Below are positions 7,809 to 16,380 of a stretch of 26,082 nt of DNA, piece after piece (position 1 is the first letter of the stretch; every line of letters starts with the position of its first letter). Source of the DNA: JAFGIN01 sp050301235. GTDB taxonomy: Bacteria; Fibrobacterota; Chitinivibrionia; Chitinivibrionales; Chitinispirillaceae. The stretch covers positions 1 through 26,082 of the forward strand of contig JBNKZD010000098.1 in assembly GCA_050301235.1 (NCBI GenBank). Reading direction: 5' to 3'. Under the pieces are notes generated by a model. It was not told the DNA's origin, did not search any database, and saw nothing but the letters and a program-made list of their open reading frames with translations. The position numbers and the translations under genes are program-made.

Positions 7809-7900
7809 GCCCCCTTTCTCCACGAGTGGAGAGAGGGCCGGGGAGAGAGGCGAGGGAAACTAATGATAAAATAGAGTTTCTCGAAATTCGCGTTCGCCTC
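7809..7900 (+). repeat. GC-rich hairpin repeat, copy B, with inverted-repeat right end
   Basis: GCCCCCTTTCTC, a short loop and AGTGGAGAGAGGGC form an imperfect stem (7812-7823 with 7826-7837, one mismatch) matching copy A. It runs directly into GGGGAGAGAGGCGAG without the palindrome present in copy A. The end AATTCGCGTTCGCCTC (7885-7900) is the exact reverse complement of 1103-1118, and a shorter GCGTTCGCCTCA occurs at 7736-7747. Confidence 0.7.
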
Positions 7901-8039
7901 AACATCCAGTTCCCCCAAAAAACTGCTACAATCAATCAATTTTAAATAACCACAATTATTTACTAACCAATTACGTATTCATCTGTGATCAATATAGTTC
8001 TGTAACCTTATCAGTTGTGCCCATTGGTGAGATTCGTTT

Positions 8040-8082
8040 AAGCGCATCAATACAAATGTCATGCGCTTTTAAAGAGAAGGAG
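8040..8082 (+). promoter_or_regulatory. Inverted repeat and strong ribosome site before the first C25 gene
   Basis: AAGCGCAT (8040-8047) and ATGCGCTT (8061-8068) form an 8-bp stem with a 13-base loop, followed within seven bases by the ribosome site AGAAGGAG (8075-8082), four bases before the ATG. A stem this close could affect ribosome access or act as a protein-binding site. The ribosome site context AAGGAGTAGTATG is almost identical to that of the second C25 gene. Confidence 0.4.
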
Positions 8083-8086
8083 TAGT

Positions 8087-11000
8087 ATGGAGAATAAGAC
8101 CCGTTTCATGTTCATTCCTTTAATATTGATTATTCCTGCAACATCGTTTACTCAGATTAAAGTACTGGAAAGTACACAGGCAATAGTGCGGTTGTCCTGG
8201 GAAATTGATGGAATTGATACTGTTTCAGTAGGAAGTAGCGATCAGAAATCGGTGATGTTGTCGTTTAAGGGTCAGAATACGGTTGTGGGTTCAACGGACG
8301 ATTTTATGCTGCCCGGATATTCTTTATTTACAGGAATACCGCCATCCGGAGAGGTAGATGTTTCTGTTATTGCAGATGAAGTTTATTCTATGCAGTTATC
8401 AACTGCTCCATTTGCAAAGAAGCAGAATGGTACATCAATTGTCAGACAGTCACCTGAGTTTATATCATCATGGATATCGCAACCGGTATATGAACATCTC
8501 AGGGGGATTCGTACTGCTGCGATGATTGTACGACCTGCGGTATATGATAAAGATTCACGGATATTAAGTGTAATGAAACGAGGAATAATTACCATAAAAC
8601 TGCCTCCGGGAGTGCAAAGAGCAGCTATTACCGGTACATCAGAGTTCGAAACGATGTTGTCGCAGTTATTATGTAATTATCAAATAGCAGTCGGGTGGAG
8701 GAGTGTTCCGGGGGGGCTTAAAAAGAGAAAAAATAGTGAGATATTTCTTCTTGAAAATGCCAGCAAGGTTTATCACTTCAGGGTAGGGGACGGAAGTCGG
8801 GATGGCTTCAATGAAGTTACAACGCTGGAAAATGGTCTGATGAAAATTCCGGGATCATCAGTCGTTGGAGCTTTCGGAACAATGGTTCCAGTAGCGGATG
8901 TGAAACTTTACGCTTCAGTAAAAGGGGAACTTCCAGAGCGCGTATCTGAGATCGACAAACTGCCTGATGGAGTTGTTGAAATTCCACTTCTACGTATTGA
9001 CAGTAACAATAACCGTATGGTTGATGCAGGGGATTTTTTTATCACTTATGTGACCGGTGCATCAGATTGGATTTTTGAAAATAACGGGTATCAAATGAAT
9101 ATCGACCGGTATGATGATTATCGTAATTACTGGCTCACAACGGGCAATAATGGGAGCTCTATGGGAACATTTACTCCTAAGGAGCGTGCCGATACGGTTA
9201 TACACCATTTTGTTCAGCCATGTTATTTTAAGCAGAGTAATGACATTCCAAAGGAATCAGAAGGTGGATTGAAAAGAATCTGGGTTAGGTTCACCGGAAG
9301 TAAAAAGACTTTTCAACAAAAACTGGTATTTGATGGAATAGATACCACTTTGCCAGGATCGTTAAGCATCGGATACGATTTAGTACATGATGGAAAATTG
9401 GGATTTAAATTCGGCAATATTGATGATCTTACCGAACTTAATAATAGGCATTACACATTTTCTTCCTGGGGAGATACAAAAACAGAGTTTGTGTATGTTC
9501 CACAAACAGATTCATCTTATTGTGAACTATATGATATAAAGGTCAAATATTACAGGAAAATGGACATTCCTGTCCATGGCGTGCTTACAATATTTTCGAT
9601 GCCGGATACATTAAACTATGCATATACAATCAGTGGTCTTGACGGTAAACTTGTTTATATTGTAAAAGTTTCTTCAAATGATGAACTGGAGCTGATTGAT
9701 ACTGTCAGAAACAGCAGTGATGGCACTTTCAGCTGGGTAGATAAGGGAATGACCGGTGCACGGTACATTGTTTGCAGAGAAGATAATTTGCTTCCGCTTC
9801 CCTCCCATGAAGAGTATCATAAAACGTTTAATGTACAACATGGCATTCAGGATTTACGAAATGTGTCAAACCGTACTGATTACCTGATAATAACCGATAG
9901 TACTTTTGCAGCTCCGGCAGAAACTCTGGCTGTGCACAAAATGAAGATGGGATTTAAGAATCCTGTGATTGTTGATGTTAAAGAAATTTATCGGCTGTTC
10001 AGTGGCGGAGATGTTGATCCGACAGCTGTACGAAATTTTATTCAGTATGTAAAAAAACGCTGGACCAATGGGTTTGATCTGGATTATGTTCTTCTGATGG
10101 GGAATGGACATTATGATTATAAACAAAAATTTAAAAATATCCCCATTTATATCCCTGTTTATTACAACGGCAGAGATCAATTATTTGATGACTACTTTTC
10201 TGTAACCGATCCTTACATCACATACCCTTCGCCATCTTGCGAGATTGGCCGGATTAACTGTCAGAGTGCTCGTGATGCAGCTGCTGTGGTCCATAAAATC
10301 AGGGAATATGAAGATCCTGAATTAGCAGATTTCAGCGCATGGAGGAATCGGGCACTTTTTATTGCTGATGATGATAAACAGGGGTACCTTGAGGATGGGG
10401 TGTCACCATTGCATTATGTTTCTTCTGACAGTGCATCGCAGGCGTTGAATAAAAAGTGGGGCTCTCTAGACTTGCGTAAAGTGATACTATTTGAATACGA
10501 ATGGGATAGCTCCAGGCGCAAACCAGCAGCGACAAGAGCAATTGTCAATCAGATTAATAACGGGGCTGGGATAGTCAATTATTTCGGACATGGGGCTTAT
10601 TATTTGTGGGCTGATGAGGAGGCTTTGAATATAAGTGATTTGGGAAAACTATATAATAAAAAGCAGTATCCTGTTATTTCGTCATTTTCGTGTTCTGTTG
10701 GTAAATTTGATCAACCGGGCGCAGAATGTCTTGCCGGAGCTCTTGTTAAGCTTGAAAGTGCAGGTGCTATAGTGAGTATCGCCAGCAGCAGAACCTCAAC
10801 CGGACCCCAAAATACAGAATTTGCATTTAATTTTTACAATCAGTTAACAACTTCAAATAACCAGATACAAAGCATTGGCAGTATGGTTGTCAAAGGAAAG
10901 ATAATGGCCATGGATCCTGCTAACAGGACCTATGTCCTTATGGGAGATCCCTCGATCCGATTTGTACAATCAGTAAGAAATATATCTCTTGATGTGGCAG

Positions 11001-12100
11001 ACTCAAAAGATAGCAACTTATCGGAAATTAAATCAATGCAGTTAGTCAAAGTAAAAGGTAAAGTTCTCAGTAATAATGGAACTGTCGATAATGAATACGG
11101 AACAGATATAAAGCCAGCATATGTGCAGGTTGGACTTTTCAATCCGGATGACAGCACTTCAAGAAAGGATGGCGGGGCACCAGACAGGAGATACGTTCTT
11201 CCTGGAAGTCCAGTATTTCTTGGAAAAACCAAAGTAAATCATGGCGAGTTTGAGCAGGCTATTCTGATCCCAAGAAATGTTGCTTTTAACAAACAGGGTG
11301 TTAAATTAACCGCATTCTCCTGGTGTGATAAAAAGAACGACTGTGGCAGTGGGTTTAAAACCGGTTTTATATTTAATGGCTCGGAAGATGGAATTGCAAA
11401 CGACACAACAGGACCCGCAGTTTCAGTCCAGAATTTTGAATTGAAAAATGATCAGCAATCGAATTCATCTGCTCCAGTCCTGTCGCTTCAACTCGCACTC
11501 TACGATCCAAGTGGCATAGATGTCATAGGTGCCGGTCCCGATGAGGGGCTTACGCTCGAAATTCCTGGTCTCCTTGCAAACCGAAGTATCAGTAATAATT
11601 TTCAGTTCAAAGAGGGTGACTTTAAAAGTGGTATAGTACAATTTGAAACACCACTCTCATTGGTTAGTGATGATTCATATCAGTTCGTTATTACATCACG
11701 TGACCTGTTGGGGAATCTTTCGGTGATACATTTTCCCATCGATTTAAAAAAGAGTTCCATTGCTGGAATACAACAGGAGCCAGACCTTAATCATACCTTC
11801 AATTTCCCTAATCCTGTCAGTCTTGGAAAAACAACCCGGTTCTTTTTTTTCAGGTCTGAAACAAATCAGCGCATTATTCCATATCATTACCGATTCATCA
11901 TTAAAATTTATACTTTGAATGGAAAGTTAGTGAGGGTTTTTAAAGATGCCAGGCATGGGGAGGTATGGGATTGCCGTGATCAAAGGGGTAAGTTGCTGAG
12001 CCCTGACACCTATCTATATCAGATCCAGGCATATTCATATTTAAAGAAAAAAGCAATTAAGGGCAAAATCGGTAAGATTGTTATTCACCCACCAACATGA
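8087..12100 (+). CDS. PorU-like C25 cysteine peptidase with C-terminal T9SS-type domain, copy 1
   Basis: A 1337-residue secreted protein. Residues 1-22 form a signal peptide (hydrophobic core PLILIIPA, likely cleavage before Gln23). An N-terminal propeptide-like region follows, with the Asp-rich loop DSNNNRMVDAGD (305-316). The gingipain/C25 catalytic domain spans about 599-958, with His835 in NYFGHGAYYLWADEE and Cys869 in SSFSCSVGKF. Residues 1238-1337 (from FNFPNPV, then IYTLNGKLVR, WDCRDQRG, DTYLYQ) form a FlgD-like/T9SS C-terminal domain. The overall order, including the WIFENNGYQ and RNYWLTTG blocks, matches PorU, the T9SS sortase that removes sorting domains and attaches cargo to the cell surface. 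It is followed by a close paralogue with a conserved start context. Plain surface protease activity is the alternative. Family confidence is high; sortase role is moderate. Confidence 0.85.
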   Translation: MENKTRFMFIPLILIIPATSFTQIKVLESTQAIVRLSWEIDGIDTVSVGSSDQKSVMLSFKGQNTVVGSTDDFMLPGYSLFTGIPPSGEVDVSVIADEVYSMQLSTAPFAKKQNGTSIVRQSPEFISSWISQPVYEHLRGIRTAAMIVRPAVYDKDSRILSVMKRGIITIKLPPGVQRAAITGTSEFETMLSQLLCNYQIAVGWRSVPGGLKKRKNSEIFLLENASKVYHFRVGDGSRDGFNEVTTLENGLMKIPGSSVVGAFGTMVPVADVKLYASVKGELPERVSEIDKLPDGVVEIPLLRIDSNNNRMVDAGDFFITYVTGASDWIFENNGYQMNIDRYDDYRNYWLTTGNNGSSMGTFTPKERADTVIHHFVQPCYFKQSNDIPKESEGGLKRIWVRFTGSKKTFQQKLVFDGIDTTLPGSLSIGYDLVHDGKLGFKFGNIDDLTELNNRHYTFSSWGDTKTEFVYVPQTDSSYCELYDIKVKYYRKMDIPVHGVLTIFSMPDTLNYAYTISGLDGKLVYIVKVSSNDELELIDTVRNSSDGTFSWVDKGMTGARYIVCREDNLLPLPSHEEYHKTFNVQHGIQDLRNVSNRTDYLIITDSTFAAPAETLAVHKMKMGFKNPVIVDVKEIYRLFSGGDVDPTAVRNFIQYVKKRWTNGFDLDYVLLMGNGHYDYKQKFKNIPIYIPVYYNGRDQLFDDYFSVTDPYITYPSPSCEIGRINCQSARDAAAVVHKIREYEDPELADFSAWRNRALFIADDDKQGYLEDGVSPLHYVSSDSASQALNKKWGSLDLRKVILFEYEWDSSRRKPAATRAIVNQINNGAGIVNYFGHGAYYLWADEEALNISDLGKLYNKKQYPVISSFSCSVGKFDQPGAECLAGALVKLESAGAIVSIASSRTSTGPQNTEFAFNFYNQLTTSNNQIQSIGSMVVKGKIMAMDPANRTYVLMGDPSIRFVQSVRNISLDVADSKDSNLSEIKSMQLVKVKGKVLSNNGTVDNEYGTDIKPAYVQVGLFNPDDSTSRKDGGAPDRRYVLPGSPVFLGKTKVNHGEFEQAILIPRNVAFNKQGVKLTAFSWCDKKNDCGSGFKTGFIFNGSEDGIANDTTGPAVSVQNFELKNDQQSNSSAPVLSLQLALYDPSGIDVIGAGPDEGLTLEIPGLLANRSISNNFQFKEGDFKSGIVQFETPLSLVSDDSYQFVITSRDLLGNLSVIHFPIDLKKSSIAGIQQEPDLNHTFNFPNPVSLGKTTRFFFFRSETNQRIIPYHYRFIIKIYTLNGKLVRVFKDARHGEVWDCRDQRGKLLSPDTYLYQIQAYSYLKKKAIKGKIGKIVIHPPT

Positions 12101-12280
12101 GCCGGTAATTAATAAAATAATTTAGCGCTTTAACGCGTATATTCCTTTTGAGCTGATTATCTTCAATGTATAACCATTGCAGGTAAAATATTTTTCTTGT
12201 ACTAGTGCAGAAGGGTATATTTGAACTAGTATATTACCACCTGACTGTCACTATTATAACAGGTGATGATTTTATCGTTT

Positions 12281-12286
12281 AAGGAA
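12281..12286 (+). promoter_or_regulatory. Ribosome site of the second C25 gene
   Basis: AAGGAA lies four bases before the ATG at 12291. The 13-base context AAGGAATAGTATG differs from that of copy 1 at a single base, supporting both starts and a duplication that included the 5' end. The 190-bp gap upstream (12101-12290) holds no gene and no clear terminator, so read-through from copy 1 is possible. Confidence 0.6.
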
Positions 12287-12290
12287 TAGT

Positions 12291-15200
12291 ATGAACTGTA
12301 TGTCCGTTGTAAGATTACTCTCATCAATCGTGGCAATTGCCTCAATCTCTTTTGGGCAGATAACTGTATTAGAAAGTTCTCAATCTGTGGTTCGGTTACG
12401 CTGGGAAATTACAGGAGTTGATACCTTATTACAGAGTGATGGTTCTCAGAAATCTGTTATACTTTCATTCAAAGGGCAAAATACTGTAGTCGGGGCACCT
12501 GGTGATGCAGCGCTTCCTGGCTATTCGCTTTTTACCGGAGTTGCACCTCAGGGTGAGGTGAGTGTTTCAGTTGTCCCGGAGCAGATAACATCAATGCAAC
12601 TTTCTGCATCGCCGGTGTTACAGCAGCAGGGCAATAAACATATAAAACAGGTTAATCCGGAATTCATTTCTCCATGGATTTCACAGCCAGTATATGAGCA
12701 GATCAGAGGTATTCGTACTGCAGCAATGATCATTCGACCGACAGTATACGATAGAGATTCCCGTATGTTAAAAGTCATGACCCGTGGAACGATCACGATA
12801 CAGTTACCCCCCGGCGTTCAGCGGGTTTCCGTAACTGGTACATCGGAATTCGAATTTATGGTTTCAAAACTTCTGTGCAATTACCCTGTTGCAAAAGGGT
12901 GGCGTCAGGCTGTGTCCGGACTTAAAAAGAAAAAGAGCAGTGATGTCTTTCCTTTGGATAATAAGAAAGTATACCATTTTACCGTTGGCGATGGCTCCGC
13001 CGGTTTCAATGAAGGGACGACGTATGAGAATGGATTGATAAAAATTCCCGGAACAGTTATAAACAATAATTTCGGGGTTGTTCCGGTATCAAAGGTCGTT
13101 CTGTATGCATCAGTGAAAGGTGAACTTCCTGAAAGGGTGCCGGAAATTGATAACTTACCGGCAGGAATTGTAGAGGTTCCGCTTCTGCGTGTTGATGTTA
13201 ACAATGATGGAATGGTTGGTTCTGATGATTACTTCATTGCATATGTTACCGGTACTTCTGACTGGATATTTGAAGATGCAGATTACAAGATGGAAATCGA
13301 TCGATATGATGATCAGCGTAATTACTGGCTTACAACCGGTAATAGCGGGATTTCGATGAAACAGTATAAAAATACATCAAATCCGGATACGGTCTTGAAC
13401 CATTTTGTGCAACCGTCATTCTGGATCAATAATCAGGAGATGCCGGCTACAAGTGAAGGTGGGTTGGATTGGATCTGGCGTAAATTGACAGCAACTTCAC
13501 CGCTTTTCTCTCAGCAGCTCACATTGCCAGGGCTGGATACAGCCTTGGCTGGTAGAATAAAAATGGTTTTTAACGATAATACGAATAGTTTCCAGATGAG
13601 TTTTGGGAGTATCATTGATAGCGCGATATCATCCGCGACAGATTGCGATGTTACATCATGGGGTGATCAAAAGGTCCGTTGTGAATTCTATCCCTACGGA
13701 GAAAAACCCCTTTGCGAAATTCGAAATATCATGGTTCATTATTACAGAAAAATGGAATTACCTCAGAGTGAAGCATTAACTGTTTTTTCCAATGCAGACA
13801 CAGGCAGCTTTTCCTATTCTGTAAATGGTTTTGGTAACGATCTGGTATATGTTATCAGAATCAGTGTAGATGATCAGATTGAGCTGATTGACACGGTGAG
13901 GAACAGGGGCAACGAGCCGTATTCATGGATTGATAGTGGCGGGAGGGGCACACGGTATATCGTCTGTCGTGAACAGAGTCTGTTGCCTCTTCCTGATCAT
14001 ACCGAATATAAAGTTGGTTCAAGTGTATCACACAGTATTCATGATCTGAGAAATCGTGCAAATTCAACCGGTTATCTTATCATTACCCATAATGATTTTA
14101 TTGCACAGGCTGAAAGCCTTGCAGTTCATAAAGAAAAAATGGGATTTTTAAAACCTGCAGTAGTTGATGTAGCAGATATATATCGGTTGTTCAGCGGAGG
14201 AAATTTTGATCCTGTAGCTATCCGCAATTTTATTGCCTATGTTAAACATGGCAGTTGGGAAGCAGGCGCAGATCTTGATTTTGTCGTACTGTTCGGCTCA
14301 GGTCATTATAATGTAAAAATGCGTGGAACTACAAAAAAGGTATATATTCCTCCCTATTATCAGGATGATGAATTGCTTCTTGAAGATTATTTTACGGTGA
14401 CAGAGCCTAATTCAGTTTATGCTTTTCCAAGTTGTGCAATCGGGCGTATCACCTGTGAAAATACCAATGAAGCTGCTTCTATCGTAAGAAAGATCAAAGA
14501 GTATGAAGATCCTTCACTGGCAGATTTCAGCTCCTGGAGGAACAGAGCACTTTTTGTCGCTGATGATGATAAGCAGGGTGACGATGATGATCCAATCATT
14601 TCCATGACACCGCACCATGTTTCTTCAGATTTCGCATCAGATGCTCTGAATGAAAAGTGGGGGGCGCTTGACTTACGTAAGGTATTTCTCTATGAGTACG
14701 AATGGGACAGCTCAAAACGTAAGCCGGGTGCTACAAGAGCTATTATAAACCAGATCAATAATGGAGTTGGGTTTGTAAACTACTTCGGTCACGGATCATA
14801 CTATTTGTGGGCTGATGAAGAAGCTATGAACATAAGTGATCTGGGTAAACTTTACAACAGGAAACAATATCCGCTAGTCTCCTCATTTTCCTGTTCGGTT
14901 GGAAAATTTGATCAGCCAGGTTCTGAATGCTTTTCAAGTGCAATTGTGAAAATTGAAAATGCCGGAGCAATAGCATCAATCTCCAGCAGTCGTGCATCGT
15001 ATGCGAATTCAAATGAAAAATTCGCTGTGAATTTTTACAGTCAGATAATCGATTCAACTCGCCAGCTGCGCAGTATAGGAACAATGTTTACGAAGGCTAA
15101 GATTGAATTGATGAACTCATCAAACAGAACTTATGTGCTTATGGGTGATCCTTCATTATGTCTTGTTCGGGCTGTCAGAACGGTAGATGTTGGCATTACA

Positions 15201-16301
15201 GATACAAAAGACAGCAGCATTTCCGAAATAAAATCGATGCAGTTGGTGAAAGTTGCCGGTAAAGTACTTAACAGCTCGGGAGTTGTTGATAATGCGTATG
15301 GCAGTGATGGAAAACCTGCGTATGTTCAGATTGGCCTGTTCAATCCTTCAGACAGCGCATCACGAAAGGATGGCGGGACCAGAGAAATGAAGTATCTGCT
15401 TCCTGGCAATCCTATTTTTCTTGGAAGTACAAAAATTACTAATGGCCAGTTTGAACAGACAATCCTTATACCAAAAAAGGTTTCGTTCAATAAGCCGGAT
15501 GTCAGATTGACCGCATTTTCCTGGAAGGAAGGCAGTAATGATTGCGGTAACGGGTTCCGTAAGGGGTACTCATTTCAGGGCTCTGCAGATGCTTTGATAA
15601 ATGATACTACAGGACCTGCTGTTTCCATTGAAATGTACAACGACAGCAGCAGTACCTACAACTCCGAATCCGAACAAACCATGGTTTTTACCCTTTCTCT
15701 ATATGATCCAAGTGGCGTTGATATTATCGGTACCGATCCCGACGAAGGATTGACGGTAGAGATTCCCGGAATTCTCGCAAAAAGGAGTATCAACAGTAAT
15801 TTCCAGTTCCGTGAAGGTGATTTCAAGAACGGTACAGCGCTTGTGGAAATTCCGGTTCCGATGGTGAAAGATTCAAAGAACACACTTATTGTCACAGCGC
15901 GTGATCTACTTGGTAATCTTTCGGTAACGACATTTGCTGTTGATTTCAGCAAAGTTGCTGTCAATAATGATGAGATGGAACCAAATCTTGACAATGTATT
16001 CAATTTCCCCAATCCTGTACGCTTAGGTATGTCGACCCGATTCTTTTTCTATAAGTCTGAAGTTAACGAACGTTTCATACCCGAGCATTATCGATTTGTT
16101 TTGAAAATCTATACGCTCAATGGAAAACTTATCAGGATTTTTAAAGATGCTCAGAATGGTGTTTCCTGGGATTGCCGTGATCAGAGGGGAAGAAACCTCA
16201 GTCCGGATGTCTACCTCTATCAGGTAACTGCGTATTCATCTGTTAAAAAGAAATCGATAAAGAGCAAGATCGGAAAAGTGGTAATCCACCCTCCACGTTA
16301 A
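12291..16301 (+). CDS. PorU-like C25 cysteine peptidase with C-terminal T9SS-type domain, copy 2
   Basis: A 1336-residue paralogue of the preceding protein, co-linear along its whole length. The signal peptide ends near residue 22 (SISFG before Gln23). The N-terminal Asp-rich loop is DVNNDGMVGSDD (302-313), a complete EF-hand/dockerin-like Ca2+ loop, which is degenerate in copy 1. The catalytic pair is His834 (NYFGHGSYYLWADEE) and Cys868 (SSFSCSVGKF). Over an 86-residue stretch around these residues I count 18 differences between the copies, while the segment around residues 375-450 is much more divergent. The C-terminal domain (1237-1336) has FNFPNPV, IYTLNGKLIR and WDCRDQRG. Both copies keep the catalytic residues, so neither looks dead. 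By analogy with PorU it would act at the outer membrane on proteins exported by T9SS. No PorV or other Por gene is in the window. Confidence 0.85.
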   Translation: MNCMSVVRLLSSIVAIASISFGQITVLESSQSVVRLRWEITGVDTLLQSDGSQKSVILSFKGQNTVVGAPGDAALPGYSLFTGVAPQGEVSVSVVPEQITSMQLSASPVLQQQGNKHIKQVNPEFISPWISQPVYEQIRGIRTAAMIIRPTVYDRDSRMLKVMTRGTITIQLPPGVQRVSVTGTSEFEFMVSKLLCNYPVAKGWRQAVSGLKKKKSSDVFPLDNKKVYHFTVGDGSAGFNEGTTYENGLIKIPGTVINNNFGVVPVSKVVLYASVKGELPERVPEIDNLPAGIVEVPLLRVDVNNDGMVGSDDYFIAYVTGTSDWIFEDADYKMEIDRYDDQRNYWLTTGNSGISMKQYKNTSNPDTVLNHFVQPSFWINNQEMPATSEGGLDWIWRKLTATSPLFSQQLTLPGLDTALAGRIKMVFNDNTNSFQMSFGSIIDSAISSATDCDVTSWGDQKVRCEFYPYGEKPLCEIRNIMVHYYRKMELPQSEALTVFSNADTGSFSYSVNGFGNDLVYVIRISVDDQIELIDTVRNRGNEPYSWIDSGGRGTRYIVCREQSLLPLPDHTEYKVGSSVSHSIHDLRNRANSTGYLIITHNDFIAQAESLAVHKEKMGFLKPAVVDVADIYRLFSGGNFDPVAIRNFIAYVKHGSWEAGADLDFVVLFGSGHYNVKMRGTTKKVYIPPYYQDDELLLEDYFTVTEPNSVYAFPSCAIGRITCENTNEAASIVRKIKEYEDPSLADFSSWRNRALFVADDDKQGDDDDPIISMTPHHVSSDFASDALNEKWGALDLRKVFLYEYEWDSSKRKPGATRAIINQINNGVGFVNYFGHGSYYLWADEEAMNISDLGKLYNRKQYPLVSSFSCSVGKFDQPGSECFSSAIVKIENAGAIASISSSRASYANSNEKFAVNFYSQIIDSTRQLRSIGTMFTKAKIELMNSSNRTYVLMGDPSLCLVRAVRTVDVGITDTKDSSISEIKSMQLVKVAGKVLNSSGVVDNAYGSDGKPAYVQIGLFNPSDSASRKDGGTREMKYLLPGNPIFLGSTKITNGQFEQTILIPKKVSFNKPDVRLTAFSWKEGSNDCGNGFRKGYSFQGSADALINDTTGPAVSIEMYNDSSSTYNSESEQTMVFTLSLYDPSGVDIIGTDPDEGLTVEIPGILAKRSINSNFQFREGDFKNGTALVEIPVPMVKDSKNTLIVTARDLLGNLSVTTFAVDFSKVAVNNDEMEPNLDNVFNFPNPVRLGMSTRFFFYKSEVNERFIPEHYRFVLKIYTLNGKLIRIFKDAQNGVSWDCRDQRGRNLSPDVYLYQVTAYSSVKKKSIKSKIGKVVIHPPR

Positions 16302-16380
16302 AAAAAGACGTTTCTATCTTCTAAATTGATAATGGGTTATGAAGAACTGCCGGTTATCTGACAGTTTGCAGGGAGTGAAA

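Larger units (their letters stand above)
7733..8086. other. 354-bp intergenic region with hairpin repeats and a C25 leader
   Basis: There is no gene here. The left half (7736-7900) holds two GC-rich hairpins of the repeat family also found at 1041-1118, and the right half (7901-8086) is AT-rich leader DNA of the first C25 gene. I could not pick a convincing promoter, although transcription of the C25 gene must start here or further upstream. Confidence 0.6.

Noticed and set aside
7654..7935. 93-residue open frame on the minus strand
   Set aside because: It is made of the hairpin repeats and the end of the activase gene read backwards.
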